From Azadirachta indica (Eukaryota > Streptophyta > Magnoliopsida > Sapindales > Meliaceae): 64,000 nucleotides of DNA. The notes beneath the pieces were generated by a model. The model made no database searches. It worked only from the letters and a program-made list of their open reading frames with translations, and was not told the DNA's origin. Shown here piece by piece: positions 37,801 through 48,819 of this stretch (the first letter of the stretch is position 1; the number at the start of each line of letters is the position of its first letter). The stretch covers positions 10,243,871 to 10,307,870 of the forward strand of contig CM040451.1 in assembly GCA_022749755.1 (NCBI GenBank), read 5' to 3'. A program made the translations under genes and the position numbers.

Positions 37801-40520
37801 TTTCGTAAATTCTCTCCTTCAATAAGTTGATGTTCTGCCTCTGCAAGGCGATCTTGTAGTCGCGCACAGCTCTCTTTTGCTCCTCAAATTCTGTTCTTGT
37901 TTCTGAAGCTGATAAATCAGCCATCTGTAGGTACAGTCTTATGCTTAGCAACATCACCGAATGCCATGCTCAGCAAAGAATAAGCAGATAACAAGATAAT
38001 GACCAGCCCATAAGCCACAGTTCCTGCACATTGACACTACTAATTTACCTTGAGTTTCTCATTTGCAGCAGCTAGCTTTATCTCCAATAACCGTATCTGC
38101 TCTCTTTGGGATGAACATGTCTCCTGCAAAAGAAGACAAATATATGATAAATGTAACCAATACAGAAATATACAATATATACATAAAAGCCACACCGACA
38201 AACCTCCAGTGATTTTGATTTTGTTGTCAAGCAATCCAACTCTGTTAATGATTTTCCAGTACTTTCTTGATACTTCACTATTTCAGCTGTTAAGGCCTGC
38301 ACCTGCACTACTTGTCGATCACGATCATCTCTCACTTGTTGCAGTTCCCCACGGAGCCATCTAACTTCGTTAACTAATGATTCTTTCTGTTTAATAGTCT
38401 CATCCTGTGAAGCCTGAAACACAACAATGCATGAGGTAACTATAAGGATGCATCAAAAGTTATGGGGGGAGTAATAATTCCTAGAATTCCAAACAAATTG
38501 TCAATGATTCAATTATGAGTTTTGATTCCGGAACCTTTTATACTCAACAAGCAATACTTACATCTACAAATTTATAACTTAAAGAACCATTATTTTATCA
38601 GATTTATCAAAACCATAATCTCCAGATCATGACATGTATTATATAGGTTTAAATTTTCTGTGCACCGAAAACTTATATTAGCAGAAGATTCACTATTCTA
38701 GCAAACAATACATAACCACAAAAAATGTAGCCAGCATACAGGCACAAATAATATCGAGAGCAAAGCAGCAAAGTGAACATAGAGATAAATCCCTTGGTTT
38801 TGATCTGGAAAGGTCCAAGATTAGCAATAAGAAATCCATGGTACTCAGTATTAGAATGGAAATACCCAATAAAGCTCTTTAAAGATATTTATTATATCTA
38901 TTATACTATTCAAAATGCTCAAAACTTATAAAATGGTGGCAAACCAAGAGAAATTGGCTCCAAAGATGGATGACTATCGCACCCTAAAAACTTACTCTAG
39001 ACAAAGCTAATTGCTCCTGCAATGAATTATTGTGACCCCTTAGAGTGCTAAGGTTTTCTACTATCGTTGATTTCTCCTTTTCTACTCGTTTAAGTGACTC
39101 ATTAGATGTTTCAAGGTCGGTTTGAAGTTTAGCATTGTAGTGCTGTAGACTCTGATTGTACTCCTGTAAGCGCTTATACATATCATCAAGGGAGACAGCC
39201 TGCAGACAATTGAAGAGGAAAATATTCTTAGATGGGGCAACCTAGAAAACTTACCAGATTCAGAGAGATGCATGATAATTAAGTAAAACATAAATCATCA
39301 GACATTTGAAAACAGGTTATAATTACCCTCTGGTTGGCAGCTGCAATGTCTTGCTGAGCTTTTTCAAGCTGTTCCGAGAGAGAAACTCGCAGCTTTTCAG
39401 CAGCAAGCCTAGCTTCATTTTCTTTTCTATGATTTTCAATTGCATTCTAATCATTGATACAAAGAAAAAACAAATTAAAACCTTTAAGAAATGAATAAAA
39501 CATAAACAGCTACTGAGTGGTAATCTTACTAGCTTTTCTGACTCTTCTTTTGCAACTTTATCTTGCAAAAGAGCATTTTCTTGCCTCAACTGTGAAATAG
39601 TGGCATTGAGTTCCTGCTCCCTATTCATCATCTCCGTTTCTAGTTGCACAAGAGCAAGTTATACAATTAAAACTATCTCAGTAAGTTAATAAACTGTGAT
39701 ATTCTGATCATAAAAGATGTTTTATCCAGCACAATAGTATGAACATGAAAATGTATGACACTTTGGATACCAATATCAGAGCATTTCTTCTCAGTAGACT
39801 CCAGTGCACTCTGAAGCTTTTGCTTCTCAAGAACATGGTTTTCATCAACTTGCTGAAACCATTTGATGCATAGCTTGAACCTCTTGTTATGCTCGGTCAT
39901 TTGCTCGAGTTTCGCCTACCACATCAACACAGCAAAATCACCAAATTAGAATTAAAAAAAGCGCCACAGAAAATAAAATACCCCACTAACACAAAAGGGG
40001 GTTACTCAACCAAACCTTAAGATCAAACTTCTTAGCTTTCGGCTTCTCATTCAACAATGCCTCAACTTCTTCCTTCGTGAACTCAATAGTTCCACACTCT
40101 GCACCCTCGGCACTGCCCATATTGCTGGCTGCTGCTGCATCTTGCCTATTGCTAACAACAGCAAATGCCTGTCGCGTGCGTCCAGAATTCGTAGGTCCCA
40201 CCATTCTTCCTGCTCCTATCTTCCTTCTCTTGTCAAATGGAACATCATCGGTACCCTCTTTTTTCTGCAACCAACTCAAAATACAGATTAAACATAAAAC
40301 AAGCCAAAATTTATAACTTAGAGAACAAATTAACAAGGTCATCGCCTAAAGGTCACGCAACCTAAACTATATTTTCTGATTAAGCAATCAAACAAACAGA
40401 AAATTTAATTCCTTAAGTTTCCAAGAAATTAAATAAACTAAAACGAAATTGAAATTAAAAGTACGGAGGGCTTACAAGAGATGGACTGCGTGGAGGTCTA
40501 TTCTGGTTACGGGACGCCAT
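34850..40520 (-). CDS. Kinesin-14 (ATK/KatA-like C-terminal motor) with a one-base frameshift
   Basis: Seventeen minus-strand exons from ATG 40520 to the stop at 34850, all with GT-AG borders. Start [14 protein letters not shown], a basic N-terminal tail, then a coiled-coil stalk over exons 3-9. Next the kinesin-14 neck ([18 protein letters not shown]) and a complete C-terminal motor: GQTGSGKT P-loop, NEYSSRSH switch I, DLAGSE switch II, and a tail ending RLSYG. This layout marks a minus-end-directed mitotic/meiotic spindle kinesin of about 802 residues. Exon 9 (37779-37924) is 146 nt where 147 is needed. The conserved frame changes within about 37858-37864, in the VRD to LQDRLAEAE segment. 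As written, translation stops at 37703-37705 after about 436 residues, without a motor. Everything downstream is well conserved, so this is either a very recent loss or an assembly indel. Confidence 0.9.
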
Positions 40521-42564
40521 ATCTAAACAAATCAATGAAAAGCTCTGAACGACTGTAGGGAAACCGCCACAAATTGCATAACCTGGTTTCGAACTGCGCC
40601 GTTGACTTACAATTCTTCAAATCTGGAGCGCTTCCTTTTTTTGAAAATCTAGTGAACGTTAGGGTTTGCAAAGGAAAGCAGAGAGCGAGTGCGTGGGGTT
40701 TGGTCTGGAAGAGAGAGCGCGAGTTAAAAATTTGAATTCATTTGAAATCAGATCTGGCGGCCTCTCGCGACAATTAAGACGCTCTCTCTCTCTCTCTTGG
40801 GCCCAATTGGATCGGGTTGAAAGCCCAAATCTTTAACCGGACAACTTGACCCGCCTATCCGGGAAAATACACAGGTGTTTTAAGACAGAATTTAAATTTA
40901 ATAAATGGTAAAATCCGTTAATTAGATGTCTTGATATAGTCGTTAGCACAGTAGCCCATGCACATTTTGAGTCATACACGTGTTATGTCCAACTTTTGAA
41001 TAAACCAATAAACTTGACTGTTAATAATATTTTCAACTTGATATATTTTCTTTTAAATTTTTCCAATCAAAACCATTCGTATTCAGAATGTGAGCCAATC
41101 AAATTGGCATTCCTTGTTTGTCATTTCGATCTAATATTATTTATGTCTAATCTGAATTAGAAACCAAACAATATTGGTATTATATTAACGGATGACAATA
41201 TAATGACACAAGAAAAGTTCTATAAAAGTGTAAGGCAAATTTAATTATAAGCAAATTTATTTAGTTCATGTTATAAATGCCCTTTTGAATTAATTGAATC
41301 CCATGCTTCATATATTATTTTGAGACATCGTACATATATTTATATATATAATATAAACCTCTCTAAATAAAACTTATTGCTTTTGATTCAATCACCTTAG
41401 AGGATCTGATTAGCAAAGTTAAATTATTGGAAACAAATATATTGATGATATATCAGAGTCGTAGATCTGATCTTCAATCAACAATTAACAAATGTAATAT
41501 GTGTTTTATATGTTATTAGTGAAAAAAAAAAAAAAAACAAATTTTACACCTCAATAATGACTACTTTCTGAAATGATTAGCAATGAAACACACTATTGTG
41601 ATAAATAGAACAATGAATCTTATTCACTACATTATAATAACTTATTTCTTGTACAATAGTAGTTCTAACTAAATATTTCATATATCATGAAGGACACACT
41701 TTCTTTACTTATGAGTTATGATGATCCTTCGAAATAAGCACAAATTTATTGACAAATATATTTTTTATTATAACAATTTCCTAGTCGCTGAGCTTATTTT
41801 GAGATGTTTTTTTATTTGTGATCATCGCTTTGGAGAATAGTTGTTAAATAAAATTATCAGTTAGGTAAAAAGAAGAAAAATCGCGATAGTTGAAACAAAA
41901 TTAAAAAATGTTTGATATATATTTTCACTAATATAATTTTCATTACCAGTGATTTTGTATTTATAAAGTGAGATCCGCAACACAAATTAGCTTGCAAATT
42001 AAAATTGAAATTGGCCCACTTCCCACGGTTATAAAATCTATCCTTAAATAAAATATCACCAGGTCGACGGCTTCAAGTTTTACCAATTAAATATCTCATA
42101 CCTTTGTGACTAGATATTTCAACTCATGTGGACGAAATCTTTCTATCCAAGGACCGAAATCGCATCAAATGTGCATAAAACTTTAAAGTGAATTATAAAT
42201 ATCAATATATAAATTCTCAAAAAATTCTGTACGTAAAATTTTAAAATTAACTATAAATGACAGTACATAAACACTTAAAGTGAAGTATAGATGTCATATA
42301 TAAACCCTCAAAAATAAAAAATAAAAAATAAAATTCTGACTACTACAATGTAATGTTGGTATTTCTAACAAAATTATCTTTGAGAACTGTACACATTTTT
42401 GAAAAATTGATTGAAAATTAAATAATATATATCATTTTTTTTGGGTTAAGATTATTCTCCGGAAAATTTGATTGATAAAATTTGAAATAAGTTGAACGAA
42501 CTTAGATGGGGACAGCGCTAGACTTATTGCATTGACAACGTTAAGATAACAATCTCGTGGAGTC
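40521..42564. other. Divergent intergenic region between kinesin and PsbQ genes
   Basis: The left part, including a CT-rich run at about 40783-40799, is the likely 5' UTR and promoter of the kinesin gene. The rest is AT-rich with no recognisable gene. Confidence 0.5.
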
Positions 42565-42790
42565 CACGTGTCAAAGACCCACCTGTCAACGCTCAAACCC
42601 AATCCAACTTGTCAAATAGAAGAATCATCAATTAACAGATGTCAAGAACCAATTGGCAAAGGCCGTAGCTAAACTTATCCAAGTAGAAAATGGCAGATAA
42701 GGTGCTGCCCCAAAATCAATCTACGTCACAGAAAACAAAGAACAAAACTTAAAACCACATCATTCGCCTCTCCAGTACCCGAAAATATAA
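42565..42790 (+). promoter_or_regulatory. PsbQ promoter: G-box, I-boxes and TATA-like element
   Basis: A CACGTG G-box lies at 42565-42570. I-box-type GATAAG motifs lie at about 42674-42680 (complement) and 42696-42701. A TATAA sequence at 42786-42790 is about 60 bases before the start codon. G-box plus GATAAG is the classic pairing in light-regulated photosynthetic genes. The spacing would leave a short leader of about 30-35 bases. Function is inferred from motifs only. Confidence 0.6.
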
Positions 42791-42849
42791 TTTCACATTT
42801 CTGCCTTCAGCTCTACACCAATTGAAACAACAAAACTTTTGAAAGGGAG

Positions 42850-43777
42850 ATGGCACAAGCTATGGCATCAATGGCAGGCTTACGTGGCTCTTCTCAGGCT
42901 GTCCTGGAAGGTAGCCTCCAGCTCAGTGGCTCAACCCGCTTGAATGTCTCTGGCAACACCAGAGTTGCTGTGTGCCGCCCTGGTTTCACCATCAGAGCTC
43001 AGCAGGGGTCAAACGAGCCTGAAACTAGCCGCCGTGCTATGATTGGTCTTGCTGCTGCTGGACTCGCCTCAGGATCTTTCGTTCAAGCCGTGCTTGCTGA
43101 TGCCATTCCTATCAAGGTCGGCCCACCTCCCCCACCTTCCGGTGGTTTGCGTAAGTTTTGCAGCAATGCCAATCCTCTTTTATATTTTTCATGTTTTTAC
43201 CGAAAATTCTTTGATCAAATGCCAAAATTTGATGTTGGCATGCAGCTGGAACATTGAACTCTGATCAACCAAGAGACCTGCTGCTGCCATTGAAGGACAG
43301 GTTCTTCATCCAACCACTTTCTCCGAGTGAGGCAGCAAAGAGAGCAAAGGAGTCGGCTAAGGACATTCTTAACGTGAAGGGATTGATAGACAAGAAGGCA
43401 TGGCCCTATGTTCAGAATGATCTCCGTCTCAAGGCTGAATACCTTCGCTATGATCTCAACACGGTCATTTCTGCTAAGCCCAAAGACGAGAAAAAATTCC
43501 TCAAGGACCTCACTGGAAAACTTTTCCAAACTATCAGCGATGTGAGTTTTTAGTACCATCCTTCTGAAGTTGAATGTTTATTCATTCAAAATAAGTTAAC
43601 GAATAGTTTTGGTGTGAAGATTTTGGATTAGTTACATGTGGGATTGATTTTGCTGTTTCAATTTTGTTTTTGTTCCAGCTTGACCATGCAGCAAAGATTA
43701 AGAGCACTCCTGAAGCAGAGAAGTACTATGCCGAGACTGTATCTACCCTGAATGATGTTCTTGCCAAGCTTGGTTAA
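42850..43777 (+). CDS. PsbQ: Oxygen-evolving enhancer protein 3 (photosystem II PsbQ), chloroplast precursor
   Basis: Three exons: 42850-43150, 43246-43541 and 43679-43777, giving 231 residues in closed phase. The N-terminus is a bipartite transit peptide. A stromal part (about 1-50) is followed by a twin-arginine thylakoid signal ([14 protein letters not shown], Arg61-Arg62) and a cleavage site after ADA. The mature protein begins [14 protein letters not shown] and is a four-helix bundle (for example [20 protein letters not shown] and [16 protein letters not shown]). PsbQ sits on the lumenal side of photosystem II and stabilises the oxygen-evolving manganese cluster, with chloride retention and PsbP binding. 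The twin-arginine signal implies Tat-dependent import into the lumen. No defect was seen. Confidence 0.96.
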
Positions 43778-44351
43778 GAGATGTTAATCTATTTGATGTA
43801 AGCTATATTTATCATCTGTGAGATAATCTCTGTGAATTTTATTGGAAGGGAATCTAGTTCGTAAAGTTTACTGTGATTTCCATGCCACGAGACATTCACT
43901 TTTCATGCTAATGTAAGAAATTTAATTAGCTTGGAAAATGAAATAGTTTTGACACTCTAGTGTCCAGCATAGATTGTTGAGCAGGAGACGTCTGTAACTA
44001 AACTGTCTGAGACACTCATAGGCAAGCATTCACACTTGGAACATCTTACTTTCTCTAAAAGCTTACTCCGGATTCCTCTGCTGGTTCTCTACACTGAATT
44101 TCAGTGTTCTACAAAACTTTATGATGACATGTTAAACTGTTTTAACTACGGAAACTCATCAAAATGTAAGCAATGCTCAAGAGAACGGTACATACAACGT
44201 AGAAGGAGGATGCAATCTAAATGTATCTTCACCCTAAGGAAAAAGATTGAGTGCTATAATCGGCAGAAGCAGAAAATGATGAAATTTAGTGATTCAAAGG
44301 AATGAAGATAAACAGAAAATGACGGATGTGTGATCGATTTCTTCAGCTTCA
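43778..44351. other. 3' flank of PsbQ
   Basis: Contains the PsbQ 3' UTR. A short open frame (44036-44305) is basic and unlike any known family, and is not called. Confidence 0.5.
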
Positions 44352-45378
44352 CTAGTTCGTTTCTGGTTGTGTCTGCTCTGCTTCTATCCCTTTAAGAGTT
44401 AGCAGGCTGGGCTTTAATTTGCATGTTTTCAGACTCTAGGATTCTATATTCGTTATTTTCCTCAATCCAACATCATATACAAATATTTTATCGTCCTCGG
44501 CGGAAAACAACAATTTGTTAAGGTGAAAGGCAAAAGGAACAGGGTTGTCTATATCTTGATGTTCTATCAAAAATGTCAAAGGAGCAATAATCTTATTGGC
44601 ACTCCACTCGTGATTTTTGTTATCCTCTAGTACAGCTGCATTCAACTTCTACTCCACTATATCAGCAATAGCAATGCAGCGATTCCACGTTAAAAATAAA
44701 AAAAAACTTTGCTCATATCGGAGAAGACACCTTGAGGCAAAGTATTACTGGAGAAACACTCACTTCCGACATCAAGACTATGAACTTCGGGGCAGACATT
44801 TAATCGTTGGTGACTTCCTTCAAAAATATGAGGAGCCTTGCGGCATTTTCGAAATTCAAAATCTTTTTTTCTTTTCTATGAGTTCCTGTAAATGATTGGG
44901 GATTTCAGGGTTCTTCAGTTATCATCTCTATCAAGAGTAAAAGCCTCAAATCCTTGCAAAAAGCTTAAACTTACCAATCGATTGATCACCGATATAGTCA
45001 TTCTTAAAGTACCTTTACGAGGATTAGGCAGATAAAGAATTCGGTGGATGGTAGGATTCCTGATACGATACTTGCGACAAGAGTCACTCTTTTCTAATAT
45101 CAAGCCGGCAAACAAATCAATCATTCTGAATTTTTCTTTAATCTTCCCTTCTGCATTCGAACAGCTCAAATGCGTTAGAATGAAACGACGGTCTTCAATT
45201 AGCTTCTACCAATCCTTACACACAGATTTCCATCTTAACAATGTTATTGCTAGTAACCAGCTAAGGATCTCAAAAATTATTTCATAGGGAAGGAATTTTT
45301 CTACAGCAAGATAACTTTTCTCGCATTCTTCTACTTCTACTTGAAGTTCTCCGTTTTTGATGATTTCACCACTCATCT
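44352..45378 (-). pseudogene. F-box protein with F-box-associated domain, decayed
   Basis: On the minus strand from ATG 45378 the sequence reads a short acidic leader, then an F-box (LPYEIIFEILSWLLAITLLR, KSVCKDW). It continues with the F-box-associated region: YRIRNPTIHRILYLPNP, VHSLDVGSECFS, HEWSANKIIAPL and HLNKLLFSAEDDKIFVYDV. These are hallmark segments of the large plant FBA-type F-box family. An in-frame TAG at 45206-45208 sits inside the F-box just after KDW. The frame must shift at least twice between about 44925 and 44650 and again near 44430 to stay on the homology. The intact protein would have been an SCF ubiquitin-ligase substrate receptor. Single exon, now non-functional. Confidence 0.85.
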
Positions 45379-46264
45379 AGATAAGAATTATCAGTAGCGT
45401 AACTAATCAATGCAATTTGCTTCTAAATGTAATGATAGAACAAACAAAACAGAAAACAATAGGTACAGAATATTGGATTTTAAAGTTATTTATTAGCATT
45501 TTTCCTTCTGCTCATTCTGATCGTGCGAAGAAATTTAAACAACAGTAGAGTTTTAAGAAACTGTAACTAACATACCTTGGGCTCAAAGATTGAAATTGTT
45601 CTATGATTAACAGAGTACAAGTTGACATAAGAATCAGAAGAGGAACGAACAATGTGCATACCGCAAATAGGAGATCCAGTGTGCAAGAATGGGAAATTGA
45701 GTCCACTTATAATAGAATCTGTGTTTTTGCTAAATTTTTGAGTCACTGCGATATTCGGTTTTCATTTTCATGAGGGATAATTTCACTTTGGTCGGTTTTC
45801 CATTTTCATGAGGGATAATTTCACTTTGGCCCTTAGTGTTTATATACCTGTACTTTTGTCACCTAGTTTGACCCTATTTCAAACAATTCCTTAACTTTTT
45901 TCATTTTTGTCTCCTTTTAATCTCTACAATACAATTTCAGTCATCTTCGTTGTAGTCCTTCGACCAAAATTCCATTTAATGTTGTTACTGTTTATTTCTT
46001 TTACAATATATTATAATATATGATTTATTAAACAATATTTAAAAATAGGATATAAAATTTATTATTTAATAGTATACACATGAAAATAAATTTTGAAAAA
46101 TCAAAATCCTTTTAGTGGTTCGTGTATTATGAATTCTATATTTTATAATTGAGGTTTGTAAGAAAATCAGAAAGTGAAATTCGCAGTGACTCGTAGCGAT
46201 TATTAAGTAGTTATTATCAAATATGGATAATTGACATTGCGATTATTAATTCTTTTCTTATTTA
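45379..46264. other. AT-rich intergenic stretch
   Basis: Upstream of the F-box pseudogene. It contains a 37 bp tandem repeat (45756-45830) and no recognisable gene. Confidence 0.5.
45756..45830. repeat. Two tandem units of 37 bp
   Basis: The unit beginning CGGTTTTC and containing CATGAGGGATAATTTCACTT occurs at 45756 and again at 45793, almost unchanged. Confidence 0.85.
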
Positions 46265-46690
46265 AACCTTCTTTGGTGTTTCTTTATAAAAATAACCCAA
46301 TTAAAGTAGTGTTTATCTTTTTTGAAATCTAAATAAAGATAAAATATAAATTAAATTAAAATCTGAATATGAATGATATGTTTATTTTTTTTATTTTAAA
46401 TATCTGAATATAAATATTAAGCTTTTTTTTAAAAAAATTATAAAAATTAAAAACTAATATGTTGACATATATGTCTTAAAAAATTTTAAACTAATATATT
46501 AAATTTTTGACATATATAAATATTAAATAATAAACTAAGGATATTATTTACAAATAAAATAATTAAATTATTCAATATTTATTTATTTATATTTAAGTCT
46601 AAAATTTTAATTTAATTATATTAAAATATTTTTAATAAATATTTAGATATAAGTTAAAAAAATTTAAAACTGTTTGTATAATATTTTATT
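46265..46690. repeat. AT-rich dispersed repeat, family 2, copy 1
   Basis: Matches parts of 51168-51890, best over about 46600-46660 against 51760-51820 (shared AATAAATATTTAGATATAAG). It is non-coding. Its borders are not sharply defined. Confidence 0.5.
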
Positions 46691-46796
46691 ATAACTATGG
46701 TTGTTTTCTTACCATTAAGAAAGTAAATGCATATCGTACATGAAAATGAAATATGTTATTATTTTTATATTTTAAATTAAGAGATTTAAATGATTA

Positions 46797-47306
46797 ATGA
46801 TCCGTTTAATATAACTTTTCAAATAAAATTTTTTGAACTAAATGTTTTATTTATAAAAACTTTTATAAATAAAATTTTTAACAAAAATTTATTAATTATT
46901 TTATTGTTATAAATAATTTTTGAGAAAATTTAAATAATTATTTTAGTAAAAATTTTTTATTTTATTTTAAAAAATAACGTGAAATTTTTTAAAATAAAAT
47001 AAGAATATTTTAAATAATGTCAACTTTCAAAAGTATAGGAAAACTTTATTGTTAAAAATTTAAACTTTGAATTTTTTTCAATAATAATAAAATAAAATTT
47101 TAAAATAAAATAAAAATATTTTAGATAATGTCAACTTTTAAAAGTTTAAAAAAATTTTATTGTTAAAAGTTTAAACTTTCAACTTCTTTCAATAAAAATA
47201 AAATAATTTTTTAATTTCTAAAATTTTTTTAATATTAACTAAACAACATAAAAAAAATTTAAAAAATATTTTCATCGTTTAAAAAGTCATTTTCGCCCAT
47301 TAAGAA
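46797..47306 (+). mobile_element. AT-rich MITE, copy 3 (internally duplicated)
   Basis: Same family and orientation as 33979-34400, sharing TTTTTAACAAAAATTTATTAA and GAGAAAATTTAAATAATTATTTTA. It is longer because a segment of about 110 bp is repeated in tandem (around 46983-47090 and 47097-47200). The ends are degenerate. Confidence 0.65.
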
Positions 47307-47349
47307 AACTAAAACATACAAACATTAAATCTCTTATGAACAGCTTTTA

Positions 47350-47540
47350 AGGTCTTTCCTCGTGTGTCTCGTTAAAAGGAATACAAACCAAATCCCAGTT
47401 AGAATTAGGATTAGTGCTAAGATGGGCCCAGTGCAGATTGTGTGGGCTTGATCTCTCAGATTTCCAAATTCGGGTTTCAAATCCAACGGTGGTAGATTTT
47501 CCTCCGCCGTCTCTAGACCTTCGGTTTTCCTCCTTATTGT
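47350..47540 (+). promoter_or_regulatory. Upstream block of GeBP-like gene 1 (duplicated at 50900-51075)
   Basis: Just upstream of the first GeBP-like gene. It contains GATGGGCCCA and TTTCAAATCCAACGGT, both also found in the block at 50905-51075. GGGCCCA resembles the TCP-binding (site II) motif common in promoters of growth-related genes. The regulatory role is inferred. Confidence 0.55.
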
Positions 47541-47640
47541 TTTTCTCCAAGTAAACCTCAATACAAACCCTAGCCTTCTCTACCAAATATATCGAAAATT
47601 TTCTCTCCAACACACATTCTTAGTTCGCCTGTCTCTGAAT

Positions 47641-48819
47641 ATGGCACCTAAGAAGGCGAACCCCATGGAAGAACCGCCAGCCGCTTCTTCGTCGGAAGAA
47701 GAGGGGGAAGAAACTTCTGAAGAAGTGACTTCATCTGAAGACGAAGGGGAAGAAGACCCCCAAGAGCAGACGGAACCGTCTTCTCCTCCGCGACAACAAA
47801 CCCAGAAACAAACGGCCGTTAAGAAGCCTGAAATCACCCCCGCTACCTCTCAGTCCAAATCCTCCAGTTCCGAAGAATCGGGTTCGGAAACAGAGTCGGA
47901 TTCAGAACATGACGCCACCCCCAAGCCAATTGCAAGCAAGCCCATGGAAGAAACGCCGAAAGCGACGAAATCGAGGTCGAAACCAGCTGCGAAACGCCCA
48001 AATCAGACCGAGGAGGATCAGAAAGACTCAAAACGAGCCAAAAAGAAGGGTGTGGACGCGGATCCGGATGAGGAGAAAAAGCCGGGAGAGGACACAAAGA
48101 AGCAGCTTTTCCAAAGGCTGTGGAGCGAGGAAGATGAAATTGTTGTATTGAAGGGAATGATTGATTACTCGACCAAAAAGGGTGTTGATCCAAATCAAGA
48201 CATGAATGCTTTTCATGATTATATCAAGAAATCCCTTCATGTGGATGTTTCGAAAGCTCAATTGGTTGACAAGATTAGGAGATTGAAGAAAAAGTACCAG
48301 AACAACCTTGAAAAGGGTTTAAAGAAAGGGGAAGACCAGACTTTTTCGAAGCCACACGAGCAGAAAGCCTATGATCTATCCAAAAAGTTATGGGGAAGTG
48401 AAAGTACTAGTGGAGTCATTGAATCAGCTGCTAAGTCCAACGGAAAAGTTAGAAAGAATCAGAACCAAAGAGGGAATAATAAGTTATTGGCTTCTTTGAA
48501 AGCAGAGTTGACTGATGGCGCAAAAGAAGGAGATAATATGGAAGTTGATAATAATAAGGAAGGGAATGGGTTGGACAAGTCTGTGAGTGTGAAAGAGAAA
48601 GCTAACTTTTTGTTTGACAAGAGTTTTGGGGTGGCTGGTTTGGAGGATTTTATTCTTAACAACGGTTTAGGCATGATTGGAGGAGTTAAAAGGGCAGAGT
48701 TGGAGGAAAGGTGGAAGAAGTTGCAGATTGCCCAGTTGGAGTTGTTCCTGCAGCGGAATGAACTGATGAAGGAACAGGCAAAGTTAATTTTGGATGCATT
48801 GAAGTCCTCTGGTAATTAA
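47641..48819 (+). CDS. GeBP/STOREKEEPER-like transcription factor (DUF573), copy 1
   Basis: A single uninterrupted frame of 392 residues starting MAPKKANPMEEPPAAS. The first 60 or so residues are very acidic and serine-rich. A Lys/Ser-rich segment follows to about residue 155. Then comes the DUF573 domain (about 157-255; LFQRLWSEEDEIVVLKGMID, VSKAQLVDKIRRLKKKYQNN, HEQKAYDLSKKLWG), a non-classical trihelix/Myb-like DNA-binding fold. The C-terminal 45 residues form a leucine-rich coiled coil (ERWKKLQIAQLELFLQRNEL) that serves dimerisation in this family. GeBP-type factors act in the nucleus in cytokinin and developmental control; the storage-protein regulator STOREKEEPER is a relative. Intronless, as is usual. 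A frameshifted duplicate lies at 52919. Confidence 0.9.
   Translation: MAPKKANPMEEPPAASSSEEEGEETSEEVTSSEDEGEEDPQEQTEPSSPPRQQTQKQTAVKKPEITPATSQSKSSSSEESGSETESDSEHDATPKPIASKPMEETPKATKSRSKPAAKRPNQTEEDQKDSKRAKKKGVDADPDEEKKPGEDTKKQLFQRLWSEEDEIVVLKGMIDYSTKKGVDPNQDMNAFHDYIKKSLHVDVSKAQLVDKIRRLKKKYQNNLEKGLKKGEDQTFSKPHEQKAYDLSKKLWGSESTSGVIESAAKSNGKVRKNQNQRGNNKLLASLKAELTDGAKEGDNMEVDNNKEGNGLDKSVSVKEKANFLFDKSFGVAGLEDFILNNGLGMIGGVKRAELEERWKKLQIAQLELFLQRNELMKEQAKLILDALKSSGN

Noticed and set aside
37775..37957. Reading exon 9 of the kinesin as an independent short frame ending [11 protein letters not shown]
   Set aside because: The tail is the product of the one-base deletion. The conserved kinesin neck-proximal sequence is in the other frame of the same exon.
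43215..43559. Minus-strand open frame opposite PsbQ exon 2
   Set aside because: Antisense of a strongly conserved exon, with no independent homology or splice logic.
47843..48193. Minus-strand open frame opposite the GeBP-like gene
   Set aside because: Antisense shadow of a codon-biased coding region. The same shadow appears opposite copy 2.
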